This document shows positions 45,920 to 60,004 of a stretch of DNA of 64,000 nt, piece by piece (position 1 is the first letter of the stretch; each line of letters opens with the position of its first letter). Under the pieces are notes generated by a model. That model did no database searches and was not told the DNA's origin. It worked only from the letters and a program-made list of their open reading frames with translations. Source of the DNA: Billgrantia sulfidoxydans. GTDB taxonomy: Bacteria > Pseudomonadota > Gammaproteobacteria > Pseudomonadales > Halomonadaceae. The translations under genes were made by a program, and so were the position numbers. The DNA lies in assembly GCF_017868775.1 (NCBI RefSeq), contig NZ_CP053381.1:4402001-4466000 (forward strand). The letters are read 5' to 3'.

Positions 45920-47287
45920 TCAGTCTCGAGTGTTCTTGGTCGGCCGTGCCCAGCCGGCCTTGGCGATCTGGCGTCCGCGGGAGACGGCCAGGGCGTCGTC
46001 GGGCACGTCCTTGCTGATGGTCGAACCGGCACCGACCGTGGCGCCACGCCCGACGCTGACCGGGGCGACCAGGGCGGTATTGGAGCCGATGAAGGCGTCG
46101 TCGCCGATCTCGGTGCGATGCTTGTTGGCGCCGTCGTAGTTGCAGGTGATGGTACCGGCGCCGACGTTGACGTCACGCCCCAGCCGCGCGTCGCCCACGT
46201 AGCTCAAGTGGTTGATCTTGCTGCCCTCGCCCACCTCGACGTTCTTGGTCTCGACGAAATTGCCCACCTTGGCGCCCACCGCCAGGCGAGTGCCGGGACG
46301 CAGCCGGGCGAAGGGTCCGATGCGGTTGTGCCCGGCCGCCACGGCGCCCTCGATCACGCTATGCGGCTCGATCACGCACTCGGCACCGATATGGCTGTCG
46401 CGAATCACGCAGTGCGCGCCGATCCGCACGCCCTCGCCCAGCTCCACCTCGCCCTCGAACACGCAGCCGACGTCGATCTCGACGTCGTGCCCGCAGCTCA
46501 GGCGACCGCGCACGTCGAGACGCGACGGATCGAGCAGCGCCACCCCTTGAACCATGAGCTCGTCGGCGATGCGCGCCTGATGCGCCCGCTCCAGGCGTGC
46601 CATCTGCAGGCGGTTGTTGACCCCCTCCACCTCCAGCGGGTCGGCCGGCTGGGCGGTGGCGATGGCGACCCCCTCGGCGGCCGCCATGGCGATGATGTCG
46701 GTGAGGTAGTACTCGCCCTGGGCGTTGTCGGCGGAGAGCCGCGGCAGCCAGCGCCTGAGCTGGGAGGCGGTCATGGCCATGATGCCGGTGTTGCACTCGC
46801 GGATCGCCAGCTCGTTCTCGCTGGCATCCTTCTGCTCGACGATGGCCACCGCCCGCCCGTCTGCGTCGCGCAGGATGCGGCCGTAGCCGCTCGGGTCGTC
46901 CAGCGTCACGGTGAGCAGCGCCATGCGCGACTCGCCCACTTCGTCCAGCAGCTTGGCCAGGGTCTCGCGCCGGATCAGCGGCACGTCGCCGTACAGTACC
47001 AGCACCCTGCCGTCGCCCAGATCATCCAGTGCCTGCGTCACCGCATGTCCGGTGCCCTTCTGTTCGGCCTGCAGCGCAAAGCGCACCGGATAGTCGGCGA
47101 GTGCCTCGCGCACCCGTTCGGCACCGTGGCCGACCACCACGTGCAGGCGTTCCGCCTCCAGCTCGCGTGCGGTATCGAGCACGTGGCGCACCATCGGCTT
47201 GCCGGCCAGGCGATGCAGCACCTTGGGCAGAGTCGAACGCATCCGCGTGCCCTGCCCGGCCGCCAGTATCACCACATCCAGGGTCAT
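45920..47287 (-). CDS. glmU: Bifunctional GlmU (GlcN-1-P acetyltransferase / GlcNAc-1-P uridyltransferase)
   Basis: GlmU acetylates glucosamine-1-phosphate and couples it to UTP, yielding UDP-GlcNAc for peptidoglycan and LPS. The 455-residue protein has the N-terminal uridyltransferase motif ILAAGQGTRMRSTLPKVLH and a C-terminal left-handed beta-helix of hexapeptide repeats (IGAHCVIRDSHIGAECVIE and onward), including the acetyl-CoA-binding region. The ATG at 47287 has AAGGAG; a frame start at 47305 adds six residues and is less likely. In Pseudomonas it lies next to atpC. Here three genes intervene. Confidence 0.97.
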   Translation of the reverse strand: MTLDVVILAAGQGTRMRSTLPKVLHRLAGKPMVRHVLDTARELEAERLHVVVGHGAERVREALADYPVRFALQAEQKGTGHAVTQALDDLGDGRVLVLYGDVPLIRRETLAKLLDEVGESRMALLTVTLDDPSGYGRILRDADGRAVAIVEQKDASENELAIRECNTGIMAMTASQLRRWLPRLSADNAQGEYYLTDIIAMAAAEGVAIATAQPADPLEVEGVNNRLQMARLERAHQARIADELMVQGVALLDPSRLDVRGRLSCGHDVEIDVGCVFEGEVELGEGVRIGAHCVIRDSHIGAECVIEPHSVIEGAVAAGHNRIGPFARLRPGTRLAVGAKVGNFVETKNVEVGEGSKINHLSYVGDARLGRDVNVGAGTITCNYDGANKHRTEIGDDAFIGSNTALVAPVSVGRGATVGAGSTISKDVPDDALAVSRGRQIAKAGWARPTKNTRD

Positions 47288-47388
47288 CGAAGACTCCTTG
47301 TCCATTCGATTGGCTCCAGTTCATCGGGGGCCCGGCGGCCCGCCCTCGGCTATCGACGGGGCGGTCGCGCCGTTCTCAAGGCGGCGGC

Positions 47389-48456
47389 TCAGCGCACTTC
47401 CAGGCCCATCTCGTCACTCAGTTCCCCGCCCAGGTAATCGGCGAAGGCGGGGCTCGCGACACTGCTCCAGCCTTCGTCCTCGCGCACCAGCAAGAGCACC
47501 TTGAGGCCCTGCTCGCGCGCCAGCTCCAAGCCCTCTTCGCCCAGCACCATCATCGCCGTGGCCCAGGCATCGGCCCAGGCGTTGGAGGGGTGGGCCACCG
47601 TCACCGACGCCACGCGATGCTCGATGGGGCGCCCACTGCGCGGGTCGATGGTGTGCGAGAAGCGTTGCCCATTCTCTTCGAAATAGTTGCGGTAATCGCC
47701 TGAGGTCGCCACTGAAATATCGTGCAGCGGCACGATATGCGTGGCCTCCTGGCGATCGTCGAGCGGCGCCTCGATGCCGATGCGCCAGGGCTCGGCCTGC
47801 CTGTCGCGGTAGCCGCGCGTGATCAGATCGCCGCCCAGGTTGACCAGGTAGTGCTCGATGCCTTCGGCGTCGAGGTAGGCGGCAACCCGATCGGTGGCGT
47901 GCCCCTTGGCCACGCCGCCGAGGTTGACGAACACGTCGCGCAGCCGGCGTGCCTGCAGGGCGTTCTCATCGACCTCGATGCTGTCGGGACCGACCTCGGC
48001 CAGGCGCGCCTCGAGGGTCTCGTCGTCGGGCACCTCGCTAGGGCGTGCCTCGGAGCCAAAGCTCCACAGGTTGACCAGGCCGCCGAGGGTGACGTCGAAG
48101 GCGCCGTCGCTCGCCTCGGCCACCGATTGGCTGATCGCCAGCACCTCGATCAGCTCGTTGGAGAGTGGCTGCCACTCCCCGAGCGGCGCCTGGTTGAAGG
48201 CCATCAGCTCCGAGTCGTCGCGATAGATCGACATGGCGGCATCCACCTGTTCGAGCACCTCGAGCAGCCCTTCCTCCAGCTCGCGCGCCTGGCCCTGGGT
48301 CAGGCTGTCGGCGATGGTCACCTGGTAGAAAGTGCCGAAGATGCTTCCCTCCAGGCGCACCGGCGATTCCAGCGGTCGATCGCTCTCGGAGCAGCCGGCC
48401 AGCAGCAGCCCCAGGAACAGCACAGAGATCACCACAGGACGCAGGACGGGATTCAT
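47389..48456 (-). CDS. apbE: FAD:protein FMN transferase ApbE, lipoprotein
   Basis: ApbE attaches FMN covalently to Thr/Ser of proteins such as the Na+-pumping NADH:quinone reductase (Nqr) and Rnf subunits, and acts on the periplasmic face. The 355-residue protein has a lipoprotein signal with lipobox LLAGC (C22), the GSIFGTFYQVTI start of the mature domain, VNLGGVAKGHATD, YLVNLGGDLITRG and SHTIDPRSGRPIEH. The ATG at 48456 follows GGAG. No nqr or rnf genes are in the window, so the target is elsewhere. It lies 32 bases downstream of uppP. Confidence 0.94.
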   Translation of the reverse strand: MNPVLRPVVISVLFLGLLLAGCSESDRPLESPVRLEGSIFGTFYQVTIADSLTQGQARELEEGLLEVLEQVDAAMSIYRDDSELMAFNQAPLGEWQPLSNELIEVLAISQSVAEASDGAFDVTLGGLVNLWSFGSEARPSEVPDDETLEARLAEVGPDSIEVDENALQARRLRDVFVNLGGVAKGHATDRVAAYLDAEGIEHYLVNLGGDLITRGYRDRQAEPWRIGIEAPLDDRQEATHIVPLHDISVATSGDYRNYFEENGQRFSHTIDPRSGRPIEHRVASVTVAHPSNAWADAWATAMMVLGEEGLELAREQGLKVLLLVREDEGWSSVASPAFADYLGGELSDEMGLEVR

Positions 48457-48488
48457 GGTAACAGGACTCCTCGACGAGTGTGGCATGG

Positions 48489-49301
48489 CTACCCGAAGAT
48501 CCACAGCAGCCATAGTCCGAGCACGATGCGATAGATGACGAACGGCTGCATGCCGATCCGCTTGATGAAGGCGATGAAGTAATGGATGCAGAGGTAGGCG
48601 CTCACCCCCGACAGGATCACGCCAACGCCCATCGCCGGCCAGTCGATGCCGCGCGGCATCTGCACCAGCCCGACGATCTCCAGGCCCGCAGCCAGGGCCG
48701 TCACCGGGATCGACAGCAGGAACGAGAAGCGCGCCGCCCCCTCGCGGCTCATGCCGAGCAGCAGCGCCGCGGTGATGGTGATGCCGGAACGCGAGGTGCC
48801 GGGAATCAGCGCCAGCGCCTGGGCCAGGCCGATCAGCATCGCATCGCGCAGGGTCAACTGATACTCGCTGCGCCCCCCGCGCTTGTGCCAGTCGGCATAG
48901 CCCAGCAGTAGACCGAAGCCGATCAGGGTGATCCCGATCAGGATCGGCGAGCGCATTCCCACCTCGATGACGTCGTGGAAGGCAAAGCCGACGACACAGA
49001 CCGGGATCGTGGCCAGCAGCACCCACCAGGCCAGCCGGGCATCGGGATCGACGCTGCCCCCGCGCAGGCTTCGTCCGCGCAGGGACAGGGCCCAGCTCGC
49101 CCCCATGCGCTTCAGATCGTGGCGGAAGTAGAGCACCACCGCCGCCAGGCTGCCCAGGTGCATCGCCACGTCGAACACCAGCCCCTGATCGTTCCACTCG
49201 GTCAGCACCGGCACCAGTATCAAGTGGGCCGAGCTCGAGATGGGCAGGAATTCGGTCAGGCCCTGAACCACTGACAGCACGACGACCTGAAGCCAATCCA
49301 T
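48489..49301 (-). CDS. uppP: Undecaprenyl-diphosphatase UppP (BacA)
   Basis: UppP dephosphorylates undecaprenyl diphosphate, recycling the lipid carrier for peptidoglycan and O-antigen. The 270-residue protein has about eight helices and both family motifs: QGLTEFLPISSSAHLIL, and PGTSRSGITITAALLLGMSR with the catalytic region. The ATG at 49301 follows AGGAGAG. Overexpression of such genes gives bacitracin resistance. It shares strand and close spacing with mgtE (172 bases upstream) and apbE, but no obvious common operon logic. Confidence 0.95.
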   Translation of the reverse strand: MDWLQVVVLSVVQGLTEFLPISSSAHLILVPVLTEWNDQGLVFDVAMHLGSLAAVVLYFRHDLKRMGASWALSLRGRSLRGGSVDPDARLAWWVLLATIPVCVVGFAFHDVIEVGMRSPILIGITLIGFGLLLGYADWHKRGGRSEYQLTLRDAMLIGLAQALALIPGTSRSGITITAALLLGMSREGAARFSFLLSIPVTALAAGLEIVGLVQMPRGIDWPAMGVGVILSGVSAYLCIHYFIAFIKRIGMQPFVIYRIVLGLWLLWIFG

Positions 49302-49473
49302 ATGGCGCTCTCCTGTTGGCAAGGACGTGCGCAGCCTGACAGCCGACGCACGGCAGGACGCGAAGAGGATACACGTCCCCCTGCCGCTTGTCCGCCGTGT
49401 CTCGTTACAATTCTGTTCGCCCCCGGCCGGCAGCAGCGAGGGGCCACGCCGGGGTGCCGTTCGCGCCCGCCCG

Positions 49474-50847
49474 CTAGAGTCCCGTCAGCACCGCCGTGGC
49501 GATGCTGAAGTAGATCAGGACACCGCTGGCGTCGATCAGCGTGGTCACCAGCGGCGCCGAGGCGGTGGCCGGGTCCCAGCCCACTCGGTTGAGAATGAAC
49601 GGCAGGCACATGCCGAGCAGGCTGCCGAACAGCACGATGGTCACCATGCTGGCGGCCACCACCATGGCCACCGCCTCGCCGCCGCGCATCACGCCGATCG
49701 GCGCCACCGCCAGCGCCATGGTCAGCCCCAGCGAGCCGGCCACCAGCAGTTCGCGCCCGAGCAGCTTGCTCCAGTCCTTGACGCCGACATCGCCGGTGGC
49801 CATGCCGCGCACCGTGAGCGTGGCAGCCTGGGCGCCGGCGTTGCCGCCGCTGCCGATCAGCAGCGGCAGGAAGAATACCAGGGCCACCTGGGCGGCAATG
49901 GTGTCCTCGAAGTAGGCGATGCCCGCCCCGGAGAAGAGGTTGGCGAACACCAGCAGTACCAGCCAGGTCACCCGCTTGCGATAGAGGCTCCACAGCGGTA
50001 CCCGGCTGACGCCGTCCTCGAGCTGGCCGATGGACATGCCCTTGTGGAAGTCCTCGGTGGCCTCCTCCTCGGCGACGTCCATGGCGTCGTCGTGGGTCAC
50101 GATACCGACCAGGCGCTCGTCGTGGTCGGTGACCGGCACCGCCAGCATGTCGTAGCGCGCCACCAGGCGCGCGACCTCTTCCTGCGCCTCGTCCACCGGC
50201 ACGCTGATGACGTCCTTGATCATCAGGTCGTCGACCTGAGCGCCGGGCCGCGCCACCATCAGCTGGCGCAGCGACAGCGTGCCGGCCAGCTTACCCTCCG
50301 GGTCAATGATGTAGAGCTGATAGACCGTCTCGGCGTCGGGAGCCGTCTGGCGCACCCGCATCATCGCCTGGGACACGGTCATGCCGCTGGGGATGGCGAC
50401 GTAGTCCGAGGTCATGATCGCCCCGGCGGTGCCCTCCTCGTAGCTGGCGAGGCGCTTGAGGTCTTCGCGCTCCTGGCGCGCCATACGCCGTAGCAGCACC
50501 TCCTGGCGGTCCTCGCCGAGCAGGTTGAACAGGTCGGCGCGCTCATCCGATCCCATCTCCTCCAGCACCGAGAGCAGCAGCTCATCGGTCATGGCCTCGG
50601 CCACCTCGAGCTGGACTTCGTCGGGGAGATACCCCAGGACGTTGGCGCGGCGCTCGAGCGGCAGGAAGTCGAGCAGCTTCAGGACACTGGGAAGATCGTC
50701 GTCCTCCTCGGCCATCTCCTCGAGTATCTCGGAGAGGTCCGCGGCGCGCAGCTCGGGAAGCCACTGGTCGAGGCGTTCGCGATCCTCCTGCTCGAGGGCA
50801 AGGATCAGGGTTTCCTTGTGTTCCTGCAGCTGTTCGCTCAACGACAT
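49474..50847 (-). CDS. mgtE: Magnesium transporter MgtE
   Basis: The 457-residue protein has an N-terminal helical (MgtE-N) domain at about 20-125 and two CBS domains at about 130-250 (GAIMTSDYVAIP, IKDVISVPV). A five-helix transmembrane domain holds the FLPLLIGSGGNAGAQAATLTVRG motif of the pore. It is a Mg2+ channel gated by cytoplasmic Mg2+ bound at the CBS/N domains. The ATG at 50847 follows AGGAGAG; the frame from 50886 adds 13 unsupported residues. I found no Mg-sensing leader upstream. Confidence 0.95.
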   Translation of the reverse strand: MSLSEQLQEHKETLILALEQEDRERLDQWLPELRAADLSEILEEMAEEDDDLPSVLKLLDFLPLERRANVLGYLPDEVQLEVAEAMTDELLLSVLEEMGSDERADLFNLLGEDRQEVLLRRMARQEREDLKRLASYEEGTAGAIMTSDYVAIPSGMTVSQAMMRVRQTAPDAETVYQLYIIDPEGKLAGTLSLRQLMVARPGAQVDDLMIKDVISVPVDEAQEEVARLVARYDMLAVPVTDHDERLVGIVTHDDAMDVAEEEATEDFHKGMSIGQLEDGVSRVPLWSLYRKRVTWLVLLVFANLFSGAGIAYFEDTIAAQVALVFFLPLLIGSGGNAGAQAATLTVRGMATGDVGVKDWSKLLGRELLVAGSLGLTMALAVAPIGVMRGGEAVAMVVAASMVTIVLFGSLLGMCLPFILNRVGWDPATASAPLVTTLIDASGVLIYFSIATAVLTGL

Positions 50848-50950
50848 GGCGCTCTCCTGGAGCCACGCCGTGGGAAGCGTCACCACGGCATGGCGGATGC
50901 ATATGGGCCCGGACGACTCCCGAAACCCGCTCGCTCATGATAACAGAGAC

Positions 50951-50982
50951 GAAAACGCCCCCCGAACGGTGTTCGGGGGGCG
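50951..50982 (-). terminator. Intrinsic terminator of the atp operon
   Basis: Perfect 11-bp arms CGCCCCCCGAA (50956-50966) and TTCGGGGGGCG (50972-50982), with TTTTC on the minus strand after the stem. It lies 22 bases downstream of atpC and is a strong rho-independent terminator. Confidence 0.92.
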
Positions 50983-51004
50983 CTTCGTGGCAGCCGGGCG
51001 GAAA

Positions 51005-51433
51005 TCAGCCCTTGCCGCCCTTCTTGCGCAGTTGCTGGATCGTGCGCAGCTGGGCCACGGCTTCCGCGAGCTCGGCGGCGGCACGGGTGTAGTCCATCTC
51101 CGCCGACTTCTCGTTGAAGGCACGCAGCGCATGCTGGCGGGCCTCCTCGGCAGCGGCCTCGTCGAGGTCGCTGGCCCGTGCGGCCGAGTCGGCCAGCACG
51201 GTCACCACGTCCGGTTGCACTTCGAGGAAGCCACCCGACACGTAGTAGTTCTCCTCCTGGCCCCCGTCGTGGATCACACGGATGGGGCCCGGCTGCAGCT
51301 CGGTCAGCAGCGGCGCGTGCCCGGGCAGGATGCCCAGGTCGCCCATGATGCCCGAAGCCACGATCTGCTCGATCTCACCGGAGAAGATCGAGGCCTCGGC
51401 GCTGACGATGTTGCATGTGAAGCTTTTCGCCAT
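51005..51433 (-). CDS. atpC: F1 ATP synthase epsilon subunit
   Basis: The 142-residue protein starts [20 protein letters not shown] and contains the beta-sandwich motif [19 protein letters not shown], followed by the C-terminal two-helix domain that can block rotation. It is the central-stalk epsilon subunit of F1. It is the last gene of atpIBEFHAGDC and lies 24 bases after atpD, with a terminator after it. Confidence 0.97.
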   Translation of the reverse strand: MAKSFTCNIVSAEASIFSGEIEQIVASGIMGDLGILPGHAPLLTELQPGPIRVIHDGGQEENYYVSGGFLEVQPDVVTVLADSAARASDLDEAAAEEARQHALRAFNEKSAEMDYTRAAAELAEAVAQLRTIQQLRKKGGKG

Positions 51434-51457
51434 AGCGAAGTCCCCCAGTGGACGGGA

Positions 51458-52846
<1,389 letters not shown>

Positions 52847-52904
52847 TCAAAAACCTGCAAATGAAACCTGTGTGCCGGGAAGCGCCCGCAGCGCTTCCGA
52901 GGCG

Positions 52905-53789
52905 CTATACGGCAGCGGCGCCGCCGACGATCTCGGAAATCTCCTGGGTGATGGCGGCCTGACGGGCCTTGTTGTAGACCATCTCCAGATCGTCGATGAG
53001 GCTGCCGGCGTTGTCGGTGGCGTTCTTCATGGCGATCATCCGGGCCGCCTGCTCGCAGGCCCCGTTCTCGACCACCGCCTGATACACCTGGGATTCGATG
53101 AAACGAACCAGCAGGCTATCCAACAGCGCCTTGGCATCCGGCTCATACAGGTAGTCCCAGCTACCGGGACGCTTGTTGTCCTCGTCGTCCGCATCGGTTC
53201 CCATGTCGGGAGCGAGCGGCAGCAACTGACGAACCACCGGCCTTTGCGTCATGGTGTTGACGAACTCGTTGTACACCACGAAGAGGCGGTCGATACGCCC
53301 CTCGTCGTAGGCGTCCAACATCACCTTGACGCTGCCGATCAGGTCCCTCATCTCGGGCGATTCGCCTAGGCCGCTCTTGGCCGCGACCAGGTTGCCGCCG
53401 TAGTTGCGGAAGAAGCCGCCGGCCTTGCTGCCCAAGGCGCAGAAGTCGAGCTCCGCGCCCTCCTTGCGCCACGCCACGGCGCTCTTCACCACGGCCTTGA
53501 ACAGGTTGACGTTCAAGCCGCCGCACAGGCCGCGATCGGTGGATACCACGATGTAGCCGACCCGCTTCACCTCGTCGCGCTCGACCAGGTAGTCGTGCTT
53601 GTACTCGGGGTTGGCGTCGGCCAGATGGCTGGCCACGTTGCGGATCTGCCGGGCATAAGGCTGGCTGGCCTTCATCAGATCTTGCGCTTTACGCATCTTC
53701 GACGCAGCGACCATTTCCATGGCGCTGGTGATCTTCTGCGTATTCTTGATGCTCCCGATCTGGGTGCGTATCTCTTTTGCAGCTGCCAT
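52905..53789 (-). CDS. atpG: F1 ATP synthase gamma subunit
   Basis: The 294-residue gamma subunit has the N-terminal coiled-coil start [21 protein letters not shown] and the C-terminal helix ending [20 protein letters not shown]. It forms the rotating shaft of F1. An intercistronic hairpin in the 68-base gap after atpA could lower its expression relative to the alpha and beta subunits (1 copy against 3), as discussed in the findings. Confidence 0.97.
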   Translation of the reverse strand: MAAAKEIRTQIGSIKNTQKITSAMEMVAASKMRKAQDLMKASQPYARQIRNVASHLADANPEYKHDYLVERDEVKRVGYIVVSTDRGLCGGLNVNLFKAVVKSAVAWRKEGAELDFCALGSKAGGFFRNYGGNLVAAKSGLGESPEMRDLIGSVKVMLDAYDEGRIDRLFVVYNEFVNTMTQRPVVRQLLPLAPDMGTDADDEDNKRPGSWDYLYEPDAKALLDSLLVRFIESQVYQAVVENGACEQAARMIAMKNATDNAGSLIDDLEMVYNKARQAAITQEISEIVGGAAAV

Positions 53790-53828
53790 AGCGATCTACC
53801 TCGTTCGTGGCCCTCAGAAGATGTCCAT

Positions 53829-53850
53829 GGCCCGCCCTCGCGGGCGGGCC
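53829..53850 (-). promoter_or_regulatory. Intercistronic hairpin between atpA and atpG
   Basis: Arms GGCCCGCC (53829-53836) and GGCGGGCC (53843-53850) form a perfect GC-rich stem with a 6-base loop on the operon mRNA, 7 bases after the atpA stop and 40 bases before the atpG start. It has no T-tract, so it may stabilise or process the mRNA rather than terminate it. Confidence 0.5.
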
Positions 53851-53857
53851 GGCGGAT

Positions 53858-55402
<1,545 letters not shown>

Positions 55403-55418
55403 GCCATGTCCCTCGGAC

Positions 55419-55955
55419 TCAAGCGGTAAGAGCTTCGGAGAGGCGGTTCAATCGACCGCGCACCGACCCGTCGATGACGGTGTCGCCGGCGCGCAGGATG
55501 ACGCCCCCGATAAGCTTCGGATCCACCTGAGTGGTAATGGAGATTTCGCGATTCAGCCGCTTCTTGAGCGCGCCGGCGAGCTTGTTCTGCTGTTTGTCGT
55601 CGAGCGCGTAGGCCGAGACGACGGTGACCTCGACGCGCTGATCATGCTCGGCGCGCAGATACGCGAAGCGCTCGGCGATCGCGGGAAGCGCCGCCAGCCG
55701 GCCCTTCTCGCCCAGCACGTCGAGGAAGGCCTTGGCCGAGTCGTCGAGCGTGACCTCGGTCAGCTCGATGAGCATGGCCACCTTGCGCTCGGGCGCGAGG
55801 CGCGGGCTGGACAACAGCTTCTGCACGTCGCGTACGGCGACGGCCTGGCCCAGCTTGCCGAGCCACTCGGACCAGTCGTCCAGCGCCTGGTGATCGCGTG
55901 CGTGCTCGAACGCCGCTCTGGCGTAGGGTCGCGCGACGGTGGAAAGTTCCGCCAT
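55419..55955 (-). CDS. atpH: F1 ATP synthase delta subunit
   Basis: The 178-residue delta subunit (OSCP) begins [19 protein letters not shown]. It ends with [24 protein letters not shown], the typical C-terminal motif. It connects the peripheral stalk b subunits to F1. The gene lies 11 bases after atpF and 16 bases before atpA. Confidence 0.97.
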   Translation of the reverse strand: MAELSTVARPYARAAFEHARDHQALDDWSEWLGKLGQAVAVRDVQKLLSSPRLAPERKVAMLIELTEVTLDDSAKAFLDVLGEKGRLAALPAIAERFAYLRAEHDQRVEVTVVSAYALDDKQQNKLAGALKKRLNREISITTQVDPKLIGGVILRAGDTVIDGSVRGRLNRLSEALTA

Positions 55956-55966
55956 GGATCACCTCC

Positions 55967-56437
55967 TCACAGTTCGGCGGCAAGCTTGTCGAGCAGCTTG
56001 CGATGCGCCTTCTCGTCGACGGAGGCTTCCAGGACACGCTCGGCACCCACCACGGCGAGGCTGGAGACCTGGGCCCGCAGCTCGTCCTTGGCCCGCTGGA
56101 CTTCCTGGTCGATCTCGGCACGCGCGCTGGCGATCAGACGCTCGCCTTCGGCACGGGCCTGCTCGCGGGCTTCCTCGACCATCTGCGCCGAACGCTTGTT
56201 GGCCTGCTCGAGAATCTGCGAAGCCTGCTCCTTGCTCTCGCGCAGCGTCTGAGATGCCTGCTCCTGGGCGAGCTCGAGGTCACGTGACGCCCGGCTGGCC
56301 GCATCGAGACCCTCGGCAATCCGCTTCTGGCGCTCGTGAAGCGCGGTGCTGATCGGCGGCCACACATACTTGATACAGAACCAGACAAAAATCGCGAAGG
56401 CGATCGTTTGTCCGATAAGCGTCATGTTGATATTCAC
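55967..56437 (-). CDS. atpF: F0 ATP synthase b subunit
   Basis: The 156-residue b subunit has one N-terminal membrane helix (about residues 5-25, [18 protein letters not shown]) followed by a long charged coiled coil that forms the peripheral stalk. The start is GTG at 56437, giving [10 protein letters not shown], which aligns with the usual MNLNATILGQ. An ATG at 56425 is a second option. Length is the same as E. coli b. Confidence 0.96.
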   Translation of the reverse strand: MNINMTLIGQTIAFAIFVWFCIKYVWPPISTALHERQKRIAEGLDAASRASRDLELAQEQASQTLRESKEQASQILEQANKRSAQMVEEAREQARAEGERLIASARAEIDQEVQRAKDELRAQVSSLAVVGAERVLEASVDEKAHRKLLDKLAAEL

Positions 56438-56510
56438 GGGTATGTACCTCTGACGGGTTCGTGGCGACCGGAAACGAGCAAACCGAGCGCTTCAGCGCTC
56501 GGCAGCGTCG

Positions 56511-56747
<237 letters not shown>

Positions 56748-56806
56748 CTAGTTTTCAAGTTGACTTTCAAGGGGTTGAGGGTTGGTGAACTGCAAGTTGC
56801 TCGTTC

Positions 56807-58049
<1,243 letters not shown>

Positions 58050-58128
58050 CTGTCGACAGTCCTACCCCGCCGTGACAGGGCATGCGGGCCATCAGAACCT
58101 GGCGGGTAGCCCAGGCAAACAACGGCGG

Positions 58129-58157
58129 ATTATAGGGAAGCCCCTTGGCTGGTTCAA
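58129..58157 (-). promoter_or_regulatory. Sigma-70 promoter of the atp operon
   Basis: On the minus strand TTGAAC (58157-58152) and a perfect TATAAT (58134-58129) are separated by exactly 17 bases. The start site would be near 58122, about 73 bases before atpI. This is the best sigma-70 promoter in the window. A TTGACA further upstream (58222-58217) has no matching -10. Confidence 0.88.
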
Positions 58158-58236
58158 CCAGACTCGGCGCTTTTCGCCCGCGAATGGTGCAGCTTTGCGA
58201 CCAAAGAAGCAATGATTGTCAACACGCTTCGCGGCG

Positions 58237-59154
58237 TCAGTGGATGTGCTCGAGAATGCCGTCGAGTTCGTCCAGGCTGGAGTAGCGTATCGTCAGCCTG
58301 CCCTTGCCGCCGCGGCCGTGCTGGATCTTGACGGGGGCGCCCAGCAGCTCGCCGAGCTTGGTCTCCAGACGCACCACGTCGGGGCTCTCGGCCGTGCCGG
58401 CGGCCTTCTTCACCTCGCCCTGGGCCAGGCGCTTCACCAGCGCCTCGGTATCGCGCACGGTGAGATCCTTGTTGACCACCTCATGAGCCGCACGGCGCTG
58501 CTTGGCCCCGGACAGGGCAAGCAGGGCGCGGGCATGGCCCATGTCCAGGTCGCCGCGCTCGAGCAGGGTCTGCACCTCGGGGTCGAGCGCCAGCAGGCGC
58601 AGCAGGTTGGCCACCTGGGCGCGCGACTTGCCCACCGCGTCGGCGACCTGCTGCTGGGTGAGCTCGAACTCGTCGAGCAGCCGCTTGAGCGCCATCGCCT
58701 CTTCCACCGGGTTGAGGTTCTCGCGCTGGATGTTCTCGATCAGCGCCAGGGCCAGGGCGACTTCGTCGCTGACCTCGCGGATCACCGCCGGAATGGTGTC
58801 GAGCTCGGCCAGCTGGGCGGCGCGCCAACGGCGCTCGCCGGCGATGATCTCGTAGCGGGCCTCGCCGGTGGGCCGCACCACGATGGGCTGCATCACGCCC
58901 TGGGCGCGGATCGAGTCGGCGAGTTCCTCCAGCGCCTCGGGCTGGATGTCACGCCGCGGCTGGTACTTGCCGCGCGAGAGCTGGCCCAGCGGCAGGCGCT
59001 CGAGCCGCTCCTCGGCGGCAGGCGCGGCGGCGGCGGGTCCGCCCGTCTCGTCGGGATGGACCTCCACCTCGGGCAGCTCGAGATTCTCGCGGCGACGGGC
59101 GCCGGCACCGATCAGGGCATCCAGGCCTCGGCCCAGGGCGCGTTTACGCGTCAT
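58237..59154 (-). CDS. parB: Chromosome partitioning protein ParB
   Basis: ParB binds parS sites, spreads on DNA with CTP and is segregated by ParA. The 305-residue protein begins MTRKRALGRGLDALIG. It has the CTP-box region IAGERRWRAAQLAEL and RENLNPVEEA, and a helix-turn-helix TQQQVADAVGKSRAQVANLLRLL. I chose ATG 59154 with AGGGA; another ATG at 59184 has a poorer site. I looked for the parS palindrome TGTTTCACGTGAAACA and saw none in the window. Confidence 0.96.
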   Translation of the reverse strand: MTRKRALGRGLDALIGAGARRRENLELPEVEVHPDETGGPAAAAPAAEERLERLPLGQLSRGKYQPRRDIQPEALEELADSIRAQGVMQPIVVRPTGEARYEIIAGERRWRAAQLAELDTIPAVIREVSDEVALALALIENIQRENLNPVEEAMALKRLLDEFELTQQQVADAVGKSRAQVANLLRLLALDPEVQTLLERGDLDMGHARALLALSGAKQRRAAHEVVNKDLTVRDTEALVKRLAQGEVKKAAGTAESPDVVRLETKLGELLGAPVKIQHGRGGKGRLTIRYSSLDELDGILEHIH

Positions 59155-59205
59155 CAGCTTTCCCTCATCACGAAAATCGGTCATGACAGGTCTCTCGCTC
59201 GGCGC

Positions 59206-59976
59206 CTACAGCGACAGGCGACGAATCAGTTCCTTGGCCAGCACCCGATGGGCCTGGCTGCCGCGTGAGAAGCGCGCGTACTTGGTCACCGGCAGGCCGT
59301 GGCTCGGCGCCTCGGCCACGCGCACGTTGCGCGGAATCGTGGTCTTGAGCAGCGCCTCGCCGAAGTAGTCGCGCAGTTGCTTGCTGACGTCCCGGGTCAG
59401 GCTGTTGCGGCCGTCGAACATGGTACGCAGGATGCCATAGATCGCCAGGTCCGGGTTCACGCTGTCCTTGATCTGCTCGACGGTGTCGAGCAGCGCCGAG
59501 AGCCCTTCCAGGGCGTAGAACTCGCACTGCAGCGGGATCAGCACGCCGTCGGCGGCGGTCAGGGCGTTGACGGTGAGCATGTTGAGCGAGGGTGGGCAGT
59601 CGATCAACACCACGTCGTACTCGCCGGCGACGCTGCCCAGCGCCTCGGTCAGGCTGCGCTCGCGCCCTTCGGCGCGGTCGAGCAGCTCCACCTCGGCGGC
59701 GGTGAGGTCGCCGTTTCCGGGCAGCAACGAGTAGCCGGCGGTGGGGCAATCCAACATCACCTCGGGCGCGCTCTTCTCGCCCAGCAGCAGGTCGAGCACG
59801 CTGCCCTCGAGCGAATGCTTGTCGACGCCGCTGCCCATGGTGGCATGGCCCTGGGGATCGAGGTCGACCAGCAGCACGCGGCGATCCAGCGCTGCCAGGC
59901 TGGCGGCCAGGTTGACGGCGGTGGTGGTCTTGCCCACGCCGCCCTTCTGGTTGGTCAAGGCGATGATTTGGGTCAC
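59206..59976 (-). CDS. parA: Chromosome partitioning ATPase ParA
   Basis: The 256-residue Walker-type ATPase has the deviant P-loop KGGVGKTTTAVNLAASLAA and the DLDPQGHATMG and DCPPSLNMLTVNAL motifs. It moves ParB-bound origins apart along the nucleoid. The start is GTG at 59976 with AAGGAAG. It lies 28 bases downstream of rsmG, and parB follows after 51 bases, all in one direction from mnmG. Confidence 0.96.
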   Translation of the reverse strand: MTQIIALTNQKGGVGKTTTAVNLAASLAALDRRVLLVDLDPQGHATMGSGVDKHSLEGSVLDLLLGEKSAPEVMLDCPTAGYSLLPGNGDLTAAEVELLDRAEGRERSLTEALGSVAGEYDVVLIDCPPSLNMLTVNALTAADGVLIPLQCEFYALEGLSALLDTVEQIKDSVNPDLAIYGILRTMFDGRNSLTRDVSKQLRDYFGEALLKTTIPRNVRVAEAPSHGLPVTKYARFSRGSQAHRVLAKELIRRLSL

Positions 59977-60004
59977 GGGCGACTTCCTTGCGTCGAAGGC
60001 ACGC

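Noticed and set aside
58217..58222. Perfect -35 TTGACA on the minus strand upstream of the atp operon
   Set aside because: No -10 at 16-18 bases; the TTGAAC/TATAAT pair at 58129-58157 is far better.
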